DNA of 9,988 nucleotides, from positions 1-9,988 of the forward strand of contig CAMENQ010000060.1 of NCBI GenBank assembly GCA_945928585.1, written 5' to 3'. The notes below the pieces were generated by a model. It saw only the letters and a list, made by a program, of their open reading frames with translations. It was not told the DNA's origin and did not search any database. Source of the stretch: an uncultured Roseburia sp. GTDB taxonomy: Bacteria; Bacillota; Clostridia; Lachnospirales; Lachnospiraceae. How positions within the stretch are numbered: position 1 is the stretch's first letter; each line of letters opens with the position of its first letter. Below are positions 1-6,742 of the stretch, in pieces. The position numbers and the translations under genes are program-made.

Positions 1-52
1 CCACGTGCTGACCGGCTCAAAAACAAATGCAAAGTGCGGACTGTAATTGTTA

Positions 53-838
53 TTATGAAATGTCTTTCCTGCAGTATTTTTGAAAAGCTGCTACTATACC
101 TATTATTGCAAAGATAATTCCAACCGCTAAATATCCCATATTTATTGCACCTTCTGAGATAATATCGGAACCTTCCGTATATCCAAATGGTGTTATGTAT
201 TTTAAAAATTTTACGTTTTCTGTAAGATTAGCTATGATATTAAGGAAATAAAATACTGCTGCTATTCCCATTCCTATTCCGAAACCTCCACGGTTTAGGA
301 ATGCTGATATTCCAAAGGTAATGACAGCTATCTCAAGCTGCATTATGAAGTATGCAAGAAATAAAAGTGCCAGTGTTTTTGTATCTGTCTTTTCACCTAT
401 TGCCAGAATGGATATTGATGTTACAATGATGGAAACTAAATTCAGTATAATAATCTGAGTTACCACTGCACATAGTTTTTCAAATACAATTCTCCTTCTT
501 GATATAGGATGTGTCAGTAAAAATTCTGCTGTTTTTTCCTTTTCTTCCTTTGCCAGTGCCAAAATGCCTAAAATCGCCGCAAAGAATGCGCCTCCAAGTC
601 CGAGGACGTTTCCACATTCTACACCGAAAAAGCCAACAAACTCACCAAAATTAATCTGGTCCATTCCAAATGCCTGTGAAAAGCTTCCCATATCTGCAAA
701 CATTTTGCTGATGTCTCCCATTTGGGATGACATTTCAGGATAAATAAGAATGCATACGCCTAACATAAAGGAAATGGCTGCAGTCCAGATAATAAGAGAA
801 ATTTTTCCTCTTTTTAATTCATGTTTAAATATTGCCAT
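53..838 (-). CDS. ABC-2 type transporter permease
   Basis: This is an integral membrane subunit of an ABC exporter, 261 aa. Six hydrophobic segments are visible at about residues 13-33, 76-97, 124-147, 155-179, 185-204 and 233-252. The N-terminus is short and basic. Between segments 2 and 3 lies the cytoplasmic stretch EKTAEFLLTHPISRRRIVFEK (101-121), which is typical of ABC-2 permeases that couple to a BcrA/CcmA-type ATPase. The start ATG is one base after the stop codon of the ATPase gene, and its AGGAGG (848-853) lies inside the end of that gene, so the two are co-transcribed and probably translationally coupled. The substrate cannot be read from the sequence; relatives export peptides, antibiotics or lipids. 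The family call is firm and the function open. Nothing indicates truncation: the frame ends in TAA at 55-53. Confidence 0.88.
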   Translation of the reverse strand: MAIFKHELKRGKISLIIWTAAISFMLGVCILIYPEMSSQMGDISKMFADMGSFSQAFGMDQINFGEFVGFFGVECGNVLGLGGAFFAAILGILALAKEEKEKTAEFLLTHPISRRRIVFEKLCAVVTQIIILNLVSIIVTSISILAIGEKTDTKTLALLFLAYFIMQLEIAVITFGISAFLNRGGFGIGMGIAAVFYFLNIIANLTENVKFLKYITPFGYTEGSDIISEGAINMGYLAVGIIFAIIGIVAAFQKYCRKDIS

Positions 839-839
839 A

Positions 840-1715
840 TTATTTTTCCTCCTTTGTATAGTAATGCATAAATACTTCCTCTAGTCCCGGTTCTGCTATT
901 GTAATGTCTGTAATAGGAAGTTCTGACAGTTTTTTTAATAATATGTCCGGCTTTCCACTGTAAAGAAAGCTTACGGTATTGTCTCCGGATTTTACATCCC
1001 TTATATTTTCAATACCGGAAAGCTGGTTAATTCCCTGCAGTGTTACACGTTTTGCTCCCGTATGCCCCAGTTTTTCCACGCTGTCAGATACCAGAAGTTT
1101 TCCTTCTCTAATAACTGCCGCATGCTTACAGTATCTTTGCACTTCAGAAAGAATATGTGAAGATAGAAATACTGTGGCTCCTTCCTCATTTCTTTCTTTT
1201 AAGACAGAATAAAATTCAAGCTGCATAAGAGGGTCTAACCCGCTTGTGGGTTCATCTAATATATACAGCTTTGGTTTATGCTGCATCGCGCAGACAATTC
1301 CTACTTTTTTGCGATTTCCCAAAGATAGCTCTTCTATTTTCTTTGAGGTGTCAAGCTCCAGCCTGTCACACAGCTTCTTTGCTTCCTCACCGCAGTCCTT
1401 TTTTCTTAAGTCAGCAGAAAGCTTTATAACATCCCTTACACGCATACCGTTATAAAACATTGTCTCTGACGGAAGATAGCCTATTTCATTAAGTATTTCC
1501 GTTTTATTTTTTGTAATATCCTGTCCTAAAACCTCAGCAGTTCCTCCGGTTGCGGAAATCAGTCCTAAAAGTATACGGATTGTTGTACTTTTTCCTGCAC
1601 CATTAGGACCAATAAATCCAAAAAAGTCACCTTCCTCCACAGAGAGACTAATGTCAATAATTCCTCGCGATTTGCCATAAAACTTATTTAATTTGTTTGT
1701 TTTTATTGCTTCCAT
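840..1715 (-). CDS. ABC transporter ATP-binding protein (BcrA/CcmA-like)
   Basis: This is the cytoplasmic ATPase that energises the adjacent permease, 291 aa from the chosen start. Numbered from there, it has Walker A GPNGAGKSTT (36-45), signature LSLGNRKK (130-137, the degenerate LSLGN form common in two-gene ABC-2 exporters rather than LSGGQ), Walker B plus D-loop LYILDEPTSGLDP (150-162) and the switch histidine in SSH (H187). The C-terminal 80 residues are a variable domain ending PGLEEVFMHYY, a usual finish for this class. The frame opens five codons earlier (ATG at 1730), but AAGGGAG (1721-1727) lies 5 nt before the ATG at 1715, so the later start is preferred. Its 5' flank is the end of the large palindrome at 1746-2037, which may affect expression. 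Bacitracin- or lantibiotic-type immunity is possible but not shown. Confidence 0.9.
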   Translation of the reverse strand: MEAIKTNKLNKFYGKSRGIIDISLSVEEGDFFGFIGPNGAGKSTTIRILLGLISATGGTAEVLGQDITKNKTEILNEIGYLPSETMFYNGMRVRDVIKLSADLRKKDCGEEAKKLCDRLELDTSKKIEELSLGNRKKVGIVCAMQHKPKLYILDEPTSGLDPLMQLEFYSVLKERNEEGATVFLSSHILSEVQRYCKHAAVIREGKLLVSDSVEKLGHTGAKRVTLQGINQLSGIENIRDVKSGDNTVSFLYSGKPDILLKKLSELPITDITIAEPGLEEVFMHYYTKEEK

Positions 1716-1745
1716 AAATTCTCCCTTCATTTACATTTAAATATA

Positions 1746-2037
1746 TTAATAAAATTATACAGGTGTCGCGCCGGGAAAAGTTGATACAACACCGAAGTGC
1801 CTTACGGTTATATGATAATTCTAACGCATCGGAGACTGTAAGTGATTTTATAAATATAAAACAGCTATACACTAAGCTTCGGTCAAAACTTTGACAGTTG
1901 ACCTACGCTAAGTGTATAGCTGTTTTATATTGATAAATCACTAACAGCCCCTCCAGCGTTAGAATTATCATATAACCGTAAGACACTTCGGTGCTGTATC
2001 AACTTTTCCCGGCACGACACCCATATAATTTTATTAA
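1746..2037. repeat. 292-bp near-perfect palindrome, MITE-like
   Basis: Two arms of about 135 nt are inverted copies of each other. The left arm starts TTAATAAAATTATACAGG at 1746; the reverse complement from 2037 starts TTAATAAAATTATATGGG. By eye, the arms match over most of their length, with one short diverged patch (left 1827-1840), scattered substitutions and a single 1-nt indel near 1845-1855. The arms continue to GGTCAA (1881-1886) and TTGACC (1898-1903), leaving a loop of about 11 nt. No protein is encoded. Both ends carry an outward-pointing TATAAT (minus strand 1759-1754; plus strand 2024-2029). The shape fits a miniature inverted-repeat transposable element or two fused IS ends. I see no clean target-site duplication, so the exact ends are uncertain. 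In RNA it would fold into a long hairpin that could block readthrough or be cut by RNase III. Confidence 0.85.
1754..1759 (-). promoter_or_regulatory. Possible -10 box for ABC operon inside palindrome
   Basis: On the minus strand the outer end of the palindrome reads TGTATAATTTT, a perfect TATAAT 39 nt before the ATPase start. No good -35 is found 17 nt upstream (AACTTT), so this is a weak call. The same hexamer occurs symmetrically on the other arm, pointing the other way. Confidence 0.3.
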
Positions 2038-2642
2038 GATGTCTGTGTCACAGTTCCTGCCTGTTTTTTGTAATCATCATACAGTTCATACATCTTGTCA
2101 TATGTCTTATAGCTGATTTCAGGAAGCTTACCTCCCCAAAGATTTTCTGCCTGTTCAAATCCCTTCTTAAAGGCATCCATCATTTTTTCCATTTTTTTAT
2201 CATCATCTCCGGCATATGCCTTGGCAAATTCAAACATTCTCTCTGCAGTTTTATTTACGCCCCATTCGCCGTCCTCTGAAACTGCTTCCTTTGCTTCCTC
2301 TGCTGTCTTTTCATCAACAGTATAATCACCCTTGGCTAAAAGCTTCCATATATCTTCTGAATTTTTAAATGCAAAGCCCTGCTTATTCAGCATATCCGTA
2401 ACCATACTCTTAAAGCTGTCTATTCTTGACTGACTGTCTGCTTTAAGCTGCTCTATAAGTGCTGCCCTTTCGCTTTCAGTCATGGAAGGCTTGTATGTAA
2501 CACCTTTGCTTTCCTCACTGCTTTTTGTTGATGTATCCTCTGTCTTCTTTGTATAATTTTTTCCCTGCGCACAAGCATTTGTTCCATATGCTGCATCAGC
2601 TCCGTATGAAGAAGCTGTGTTTGTTACTCCATTTACACTCAT
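2034..2642 (-). CDS. Unnamed 202-aa acidic/basic helical protein
   Basis: I do not recognise a named domain. From the chosen start the protein has 202 aa, with no signal peptide or membrane segment. Residues 1-50 are low-complexity (Ser/Thr/Ala/Asn/Lys) and probably disordered. Residues 55-195 are charged and helical, with a compact motif EDGEWGV (123-129) followed by an FAKAYAGDD helix, GFEQAENLWG (161-170) and LPEISYKTYD (173-182). From memory, similar proteins with an EDGxWGV / GFxxA / LPxISxxTYD pattern occur in Clostridia without assigned function. An ATG four codons earlier (2654) overlaps the ribosome binding site GGAGG (2648-2652), which lies 5 nt from the ATG at 2642, so 2642 is the start. 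The stop TAA (2036-2034) falls in the outer end of the palindrome, so the C-terminus may have been altered by that element. Its leader suggests separate regulation. Confidence 0.75.
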   Translation of the reverse strand: MSVNGVTNTASSYGADAAYGTNACAQGKNYTKKTEDTSTKSSEESKGVTYKPSMTESERAALIEQLKADSQSRIDSFKSMVTDMLNKQGFAFKNSEDIWKLLAKGDYTVDEKTAEEAKEAVSEDGEWGVNKTAERMFEFAKAYAGDDDKKMEKMMDAFKKGFEQAENLWGGKLPEISYKTYDKMYELYDDYKKQAGTVTQTS

Positions 2643-2657
2643 TTTTTCCTCCATTCT

Positions 2658-2675
2658 GCCGCCATCCGTTGCGGC
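2658..2675 (-). promoter_or_regulatory. Leader hairpin with GGA in loop (candidate CsrA site)
   Basis: On the minus strand GCCGC and GCGGC (2675-2671 and 2662-2658) form a 5-bp GC stem around the loop AACGGATG, which puts GGA (2667-2665) in the loop. The Shine-Dalgarno GGAGG (2652-2648) supplies a second GGA 15 nt downstream. CsrA in Firmicutes and Proteobacteria binds ARGGAUG-like loops, often paired with the SD. The stem is unusually GC-rich for this intergenic region. The layout is seen directly; CsrA binding is inferred. Confidence 0.4.
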
Positions 2676-2687
2676 CAGTGCGAGAGC

Positions 2688-2714
2688 ATATCTTTATAAT
2701 ATGCCTTTATTTTA
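2688..2714 (-). promoter_or_regulatory. Possible sigma-D (sigma-28) type promoter
   Basis: On the minus strand TAAA (2714-2711) is followed after exactly 15 nt by AAAGATAT (2695-2688). The motility sigma factor consensus is TAAA-N15-GCCGATAT, so the -35 and spacing match and the -10 agrees in GATAT but not in GCC. No convincing sigma-A -35 is found for the nearby TATTAT. Transcription would start near 2681, giving a leader of about 40 nt that holds the hairpin. Confidence 0.35.
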
Positions 2715-2733
2715 AAAACCTTCCGTGGTTTTT
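2714..2733 (-). terminator. Possible terminator after gntR
   Basis: AAAAACC and GGTTTTT form a 7-bp inverted repeat with a 6-nt loop, about 90 nt past the gntR stop on the minus strand, and the stem itself ends in five T. It is A/T-rich and not followed by further T, so it is a weak terminator at best. It touches the -35 of the candidate promoter for the 202-aa gene. Confidence 0.35.
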
Positions 2734-2824
2734 GCAGACACAGGTCTTAATAAAACCTGCACTGCTGTTTCATTATATTTATCGGAATCTTATATTATTT
2801 TCTAAAGCAATATTTAATATTTTA

Positions 2825-3487
2825 CTATTTTATATTTTCCAAAATGGTTATCTGCTGTTTTTCTATATGATTTAATATAGCTTTCTTTCCATTTATATTG
2901 TCTCTGTTTTTTAATGCGTCTATTATTCCTCTATGTTCAATGACAAGATTGTCTCTCGTCTGCTTGTCCTTTATATATTCAAGCCTGTAACGATACATCT
3001 GTTCCCTTAGATTATTTAATATCTGTATAAGTCTCTTATTTCCTGTTGACTTATATATTGTTTCGTGAAATTCCACATCCATTGTGGCAATCTCTGTTAT
3101 GTCATTCTTTTTTACTGCTGTCTTAAACCTTACCAGATTATCCTCCAACTCTGCAATAATGTCATCTGTTATATTCTGACACGATAAGTCAATGGCAAGC
3201 TCCTCCAATACTCTTCTTACTTCAAGTACGTCTGTCAGGTCTTCTTCTGTTATTCTTGCAACCTCCGCACTCTTTCGCGGTGTCATCACAACAAGTCCTT
3301 CAAGCTCAAGCTTTCTTATAGCTTCTCTTATAGGGGTTCTGCTTACACCAAGCTTTTCCGCAAGCTTGATTTCCATAAGCCTTTCGCCTGGTTCAAGTTC
3401 TCCCTTTAAAATAGCATTTCTGAGAGTATTGAATACCACATCGCGCAGTGGAAGAAATTCATCATTTTTCAAGCTAATATCTTTCAT
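2825..3487 (-). CDS. GntR family regulator, FCD (FadR) subfamily
   Basis: This is a DNA-binding, ligand-sensing repressor or activator of 220 aa. A winged helix-turn-helix occupies about residues 12-75, with the typical recognition region SRTPIREAIRKLELEGLV (49-66). An all-helical FCD ligand domain follows (about 83-215). The metal- or ligand-binding pattern of FCD proteins is intact: D137 and H141 in DVEFH, H185 in EHRGIIDAL, and H207. Such domains usually sense a small carboxylate or sugar acid, which one cannot tell here. The ATG at 3487 lies 8 nt after GGAGG (3496-3500); a GTG one codon earlier is also possible. It overlaps the end of ispE by 14 nt, so it is translated from the same message. 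No metabolic target sits beside it. A GTATAC-centred palindrome near 8179-8195 resembles operators of this subfamily. Confidence 0.92.
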   Translation of the reverse strand: MKDISLKNDEFLPLRDVVFNTLRNAILKGELEPGERLMEIKLAEKLGVSRTPIREAIRKLELEGLVVMTPRKSAEVARITEEDLTDVLEVRRVLEELAIDLSCQNITDDIIAELEDNLVRFKTAVKKNDITEIATMDVEFHETIYKSTGNKRLIQILNNLREQMYRYRLEYIKDKQTRDNLVIEHRGIIDALKNRDNINGKKAILNHIEKQQITILENIK

Positions 3488-4373
3488 CACCGTTTCCTCC
3501 GTCAGTTATATATACCTGCCTGCAGCTTGGATGTCCTTTTAATGCCATATATGCGTTTTTAGCTATATCTACATCATTAAATATACCAAATACAGTAGGT
3601 CCGCTTCCGCTCATCATAGAGTTTAATGCTCCCATATTAAGCATCAAGTGCTTTATCTCACCGATAACAGGATACTCAGGAATAGTTACATCCTCCAGAA
3701 CATTTCCCATTTTCATCGCCATAGATACTATATCCCTGTCATTGATGGCACTTATTATACCATCTATGTCAGGATGCTTTTGTATCTCATCCGCTTTCAG
3801 ATTTCCATATACTACTCTTGTGGATACACTTATGGCCGGCTTTGCCAGTACTATATAGCAATTTGGCATAGGAGGGAGAGTGGTGAGTATCTCACCAATG
3901 CCCTCTGCCAATGCTGTGCCTCCTGATATGCAGTAAGGAATATCAGCCCCAAGTGTTACGCCTCTTTCCTTAAGCTGAATATCAGTAAGACCTAAAGAAA
4001 ACATTTTGTTTATACCCTTTAAAACCGCTGCCGCATCGGAGCTTCCTCCTGCCATGCCTGCCGCTACGGGTATCATCTTTCGTATTTTAATGTGTATGCT
4101 TTCCTGAATGTTAAATTCATCCATAAGCAGTTCTGCCGCCTTGTACGCCAGATTATTCTCATTTGCCGGAAGATATTTGAGATTTGTCTCTATTCCTATA
4201 TGGCGAAATCCCGTAATACTGCCTATACGCTGTATTTCTATTCCGTCATACAGTCCCACCTGCTGCATAATCATACGCACTTCATGGTATCCATCTTCTC
4301 TTTTTCTTATTACATCCAGTCCTAAATTTATCTTACCATGCGCTCTGGTTCTGACAAAATCTAAATATCTCAT
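3474..4373 (-). CDS. ispE: 4-diphosphocytidyl-2-C-methyl-D-erythritol kinase
   Basis: This enzyme phosphorylates CDP-methylerythritol with ATP, the fourth step of the MEP route to isopentenyl diphosphate, in the cytoplasm. The chosen form has 299 aa, normal for IspE. GHMP-kinase motifs are all present: AHGKINLGLDV (11-21, with the conserved Lys13), the ATP loop PVAAGMAGGSSDAAAVLKG (102-120), the catalytic aspartate in GADIPYC (D144) and the C-terminal MMSGSGPTVFGIF (253-265). The frame extends upstream to an ATG at 4427, but GAGGAG (4381-4386) lies 7 nt before the ATG at 4373, and homology begins there. The gene lies 110 nt after the PH-domain gene and overlaps gntR by 14 nt. Why ispE is joined to a GntR regulator is not evident. 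Confidence 0.95.
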   Translation of the reverse strand: MRYLDFVRTRAHGKINLGLDVIRKREDGYHEVRMIMQQVGLYDGIEIQRIGSITGFRHIGIETNLKYLPANENNLAYKAAELLMDEFNIQESIHIKIRKMIPVAAGMAGGSSDAAAVLKGINKMFSLGLTDIQLKERGVTLGADIPYCISGGTALAEGIGEILTTLPPMPNCYIVLAKPAISVSTRVVYGNLKADEIQKHPDIDGIISAINDRDIVSMAMKMGNVLEDVTIPEYPVIGEIKHLMLNMGALNSMMSGSGPTVFGIFNDVDIAKNAYMALKGHPSCRQVYITDGGNGDERY

Positions 4374-4483
4374 ATTTCTTCTCCTCTTGTACCCCAATAT
4401 AATAAGCCGTTTAAGCTGTTCTTCCAAGTAACTCTAAAATTTTTCAGCTACCTGCTGTTCCTCATAAAGTGCTTTCTGATGTG
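4374..4483 (-). other. 110-nt spacer between PH gene and ispE
   Basis: I see no clear terminator hairpin and no strong promoter here. ispE is probably read from the upstream pgcA-PH transcript. The ispE ribosome binding site GAGGAG is at 4381-4386. Confidence 0.4.
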
Positions 4484-4873
4484 CTATAAATCTATGTCGT
4501 CGTCATCTTCACTGCCCATAAATTCACGACCTGAAACACGTTTCTTTACACGTTCGGCCTCTACCATGTCTGAAATTAGATTTTTTACATTTTCAGAATC
4601 TTTAATTCTCTTAATATCAAATTCAGGTGTAGATTTGTCTGCCGAACATATATGTATGGTACCAAGTCCCCACAGTCTTTCGCCCAGACTTCTTTTTAAT
4701 GTTACATCCATTATTCTGTACAAACGTGTTTCGTCTTCATTTGTACTTAGAAAACCTGTCTTTACCAAGAGTTTTTCATCTGTCAGCATATATCTTGTAA
4801 ACGACCATGGGAGTCCAAATATTATACGCTTTCTGTCCTTCCATTTATATTGTATTTCATTTTTTTTTGACAT
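4484..4873 (-). CDS. Small bacterial PH-domain protein (bPH_2-like)
   Basis: This is a 129-aa cytoplasmic protein without membrane segments. Residues 24-107 fit the bacterial pleckstrin-homology fold of the bPH_2 type (formerly DUF304): short strands TRYMLTDEKLLVKTGF and ETRLYRIMDVTLKRS, then LWGLGTIHICSAD, and a closing helix SENVKNLISDMVEAER. Unlike YdbT-type members it has no transmembrane helices. The C-terminus is a basic helix followed by a strongly acidic tail SEDDDDIDL. Its role is unknown; other bPH proteins bind ligands or partners at the membrane. It begins 23 nt after the pgcA stop, with its ribosome binding site GAGAGG (4882-4887) in that gap, so it is co-transcribed with pgcA. 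Codons 2-5 contain a run of nine A (4860-4868), a site prone to slippage. The domain call is by pattern, without a search. Confidence 0.75.
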   Translation of the reverse strand: MSKKNEIQYKWKDRKRIIFGLPWSFTRYMLTDEKLLVKTGFLSTNEDETRLYRIMDVTLKRSLGERLWGLGTIHICSADKSTPEFDIKRIKDSENVKNLISDMVEAERVKKRVSGREFMGSEDDDDIDL

Positions 4874-4896
4874 TTTTTTGTCCTCTCAATCCTTTA

Positions 4897-6624
4897 TTAC
4901 TGACCTATCATGGCGAGTACCTTTTCTCCAAGCTCTGCTGATTTCTTAGCCGCATCTTCAATGCTTGTACCCTTTACGCCATAATAAATCTTAATTTTAG
5001 GCTCTGTACCTGAAGGTCTTACGCATACCCATGCTCCGTCAGGCAAATCATAATAAAGAACATTTGATGATGGAAGTCCTGTAGGAGTAACCTGTCCTGT
5101 GGCCATATCCTTAATGGTATCTGCCTTATAATCTCTTGCAGAAAGCACCTTGTAGTCTCCTATCATCTCAGGTGTATTTTCTCTAAGTCCGTTTAATATA
5201 TCCTGTATCTTCTGTAAGCCTTCCTTACCCTTAAGAGTAATAGACTTAACATCATCCTTGTAATAACCATATCTTTCATACATATCTGTCATGGCATCCC
5301 AAAGTGTCTTTCCCTGTTTCTTGTAGTATGCTGCTGCTTCGCATAAAGCCATGGTAGCTACGATGGCATCCTTGTCTCTTGCGTGTGTACCGATAAGGCA
5401 GCCGTAGCTTTCCTCAAAACCGAAAAGGTATGTACCATTGTGATTGTTTTCAAAACCTAAAATCTGCTGTCCGATATACTTAAAGCCTGTAAGTACTTCT
5501 ATAAGCTTTATTCCGTAATGCTTTGCTATGGCATCTGCAAGATTTGTGGTAACAATAGTCTTTATAAGGGCACCATCCTGTGGAAGTCCACTCTTTTCCT
5601 TTATCTGGCTTATTTCGTATTCTGCAAGAAGGCAGCCTGACATATTTCCTGTAAGTGTAATATACTCACCGCTCTTTGTATCCTTTACATATACGCCAAG
5701 TCTGTCTGCATCAGGGTCAGTAGCAAGAACTAAATCTGCATCCTTTTCCTTTGCAAGCTTTAAAGCAAGTTCAAATGCCTCTGCTGCCTCAGGATTTGGA
5801 TAGCTGACTGTTGGGAAATCTCCGTCAGGAAGCTCCTGCTGCGGAACAACGTAAACATTTTCAAAACCAAGTTCCTTAAGCACTCTCCTTGCAGGAATAT
5901 TTCCTGTACCATGAAGCGGTGTATATACAATCTTAATGTCCTTCTGCATTTCCTTTATAACTTCAGGATTCTTTACCTGCTTTTTAAGCTCTTCCATATA
6001 TCTGTCATCTATGGCAGCTCCTATCACTTCATAAAGTCCTGCCTTAACAGCCTCATCCTTTGGCATAGTCTTAGCTGTGGCAAAATCTGTAATAGCCTTA
6101 ACCTCTGCCATAATACCGCTGTCATGAGGCGGAGTAATCTGGGCACCGTCCTCCCAGTATACCTTATAGCCGTTATATTCCGGCGGATTGTGGCTTGCCG
6201 TAATATTTATACCTGCTATGCACTTAAGCTCTCTTACAGCAAATGAAAGCTCCGGTGTAGGTCTTAAAGATTCAAATACATATGCCTTTATGCCGTTTGC
6301 TGCAAGGCAAAGAGCTGCTTCGTCTGCAAATTCCGGTGACATTCTTCTTGAATCAAATGCAATGGCTACTCCCTGTGACTGCTTATCCTGTTTTAAAATA
6401 TAATTTGCAAGGCCCTGTGTAGCGCGTCTTACAGTATAGATATTCATTCTGTTTACACCTGCGCCTATAACACCGCGGAGTCCTGCCGTACCAAATTCAA
6501 GTTCCGTATAAAATCTGTCCTCTATCTCCTTTTCATTTCCCTCGATAGCCTTTAACTCTTCCTTTGTCTGCTGGTCGAAATAAGGGTTTGAAAGCCACTC
6601 CCTGTAAAGTTCCATGTAACTCAT
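4897..6624 (-). CDS. pgcA: Phosphoglucomutase/phosphomannomutase (PgcA type)
   Basis: This is an alpha-D-phosphohexomutase that interconverts glucose-1-phosphate and glucose-6-phosphate, and probably the mannose forms, feeding UDP-glucose and cell-envelope sugar synthesis. At 575 aa it matches the length of Bacillus PgcA. All four domain signatures are visible: the phosphoserine loop TASHNPPEYNGYK (142-154, Ser144), the metal loop DPDADRLG (303-310, Asp303/305/307), the sugar loop GFEESYG (402-408) and the phosphate loop RPSGTEPKIKIY (536-547). The N-terminal motif LEFGTAGLRG (42-51) is characteristic of this subgroup. AGGAGG (6632-6637) lies 7 nt before the ATG. It heads the apparent pgcA-PH-ispE-gntR unit. 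Substrate preference between glucose and mannose cannot be decided from motifs. Confidence 0.95.
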   Translation of the reverse strand: MSYMELYREWLSNPYFDQQTKEELKAIEGNEKEIEDRFYTELEFGTAGLRGVIGAGVNRMNIYTVRRATQGLANYILKQDKQSQGVAIAFDSRRMSPEFADEAALCLAANGIKAYVFESLRPTPELSFAVRELKCIAGINITASHNPPEYNGYKVYWEDGAQITPPHDSGIMAEVKAITDFATAKTMPKDEAVKAGLYEVIGAAIDDRYMEELKKQVKNPEVIKEMQKDIKIVYTPLHGTGNIPARRVLKELGFENVYVVPQQELPDGDFPTVSYPNPEAAEAFELALKLAKEKDADLVLATDPDADRLGVYVKDTKSGEYITLTGNMSGCLLAEYEISQIKEKSGLPQDGALIKTIVTTNLADAIAKHYGIKLIEVLTGFKYIGQQILGFENNHNGTYLFGFEESYGCLIGTHARDKDAIVATMALCEAAAYYKKQGKTLWDAMTDMYERYGYYKDDVKSITLKGKEGLQKIQDILNGLRENTPEMIGDYKVLSARDYKADTIKDMATGQVTPTGLPSSNVLYYDLPDGAWVCVRPSGTEPKIKIYYGVKGTSIEDAAKKSAELGEKVLAMIGQ

Positions 6625-6742
6625 ATTTTTACCTCCTAAATTTAAATATTTATATGCTAAGACCTTTTTTGTAATTTAGGTCTGTTGCTATCTTTATTGT
6701 AGTCGTACGATGATGTTTTGTGTTTCCTTTCTTTAATTACTT
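6625..6742 (-). other. 118-nt spacer upstream of pgcA
   Basis: It holds the pgcA ribosome binding site (6632-6637) and an inverted repeat AGACCT/AGGTCT (6660-6665 and 6678-6683) with a 12-nt loop. The repeat is not followed by a T run on the minus strand, so it is not a convincing terminator for the lipoprotein gene. A TACAAT on the minus strand (near 6699-6694) might serve as a -10, but its -35 is poor. Whether pgcA has its own promoter is undecided. Confidence 0.3.

Noticed and set aside
1684..1872. A 62-codon open frame on the minus strand running from the left palindrome arm into the ATPase gene
   Set aside because: It reads through the repeat and overlaps the ATPase in another frame, without a ribosome binding site or recognisable protein.
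1746..2037. CRISPR array or ordinary bidirectional terminator
   Set aside because: There are no direct repeats with spacers, and arms of about 135 nt are far longer than terminators need.
2525..2875. A 116-codon plus-strand open frame across the 202-aa gene and its upstream region
   Set aside because: It is antisense to a gene with a strong ribosome binding site, and its hydrophobic, Leu/Phe/His-rich translation looks like the mirror of AT-rich DNA.
3192..3542. Ser-rich plus-strand open frame opposite gntR and ispE
   Set aside because: It is the antisense shadow of two well-supported genes; the Ser-rich composition arises from complementing Glu/Arg/Lys codons.
5528..5803. Plus-strand open frames opposite pgcA
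   Set aside because: pgcA is fully supported by its motifs; these are antisense frames without start signals.
6660..6683. AGACCT/AGGTCT hairpin as terminator of the lipoprotein gene
   Set aside because: The stem is only 6 bp with a 12-nt loop, and no T run follows in the direction of transcription.
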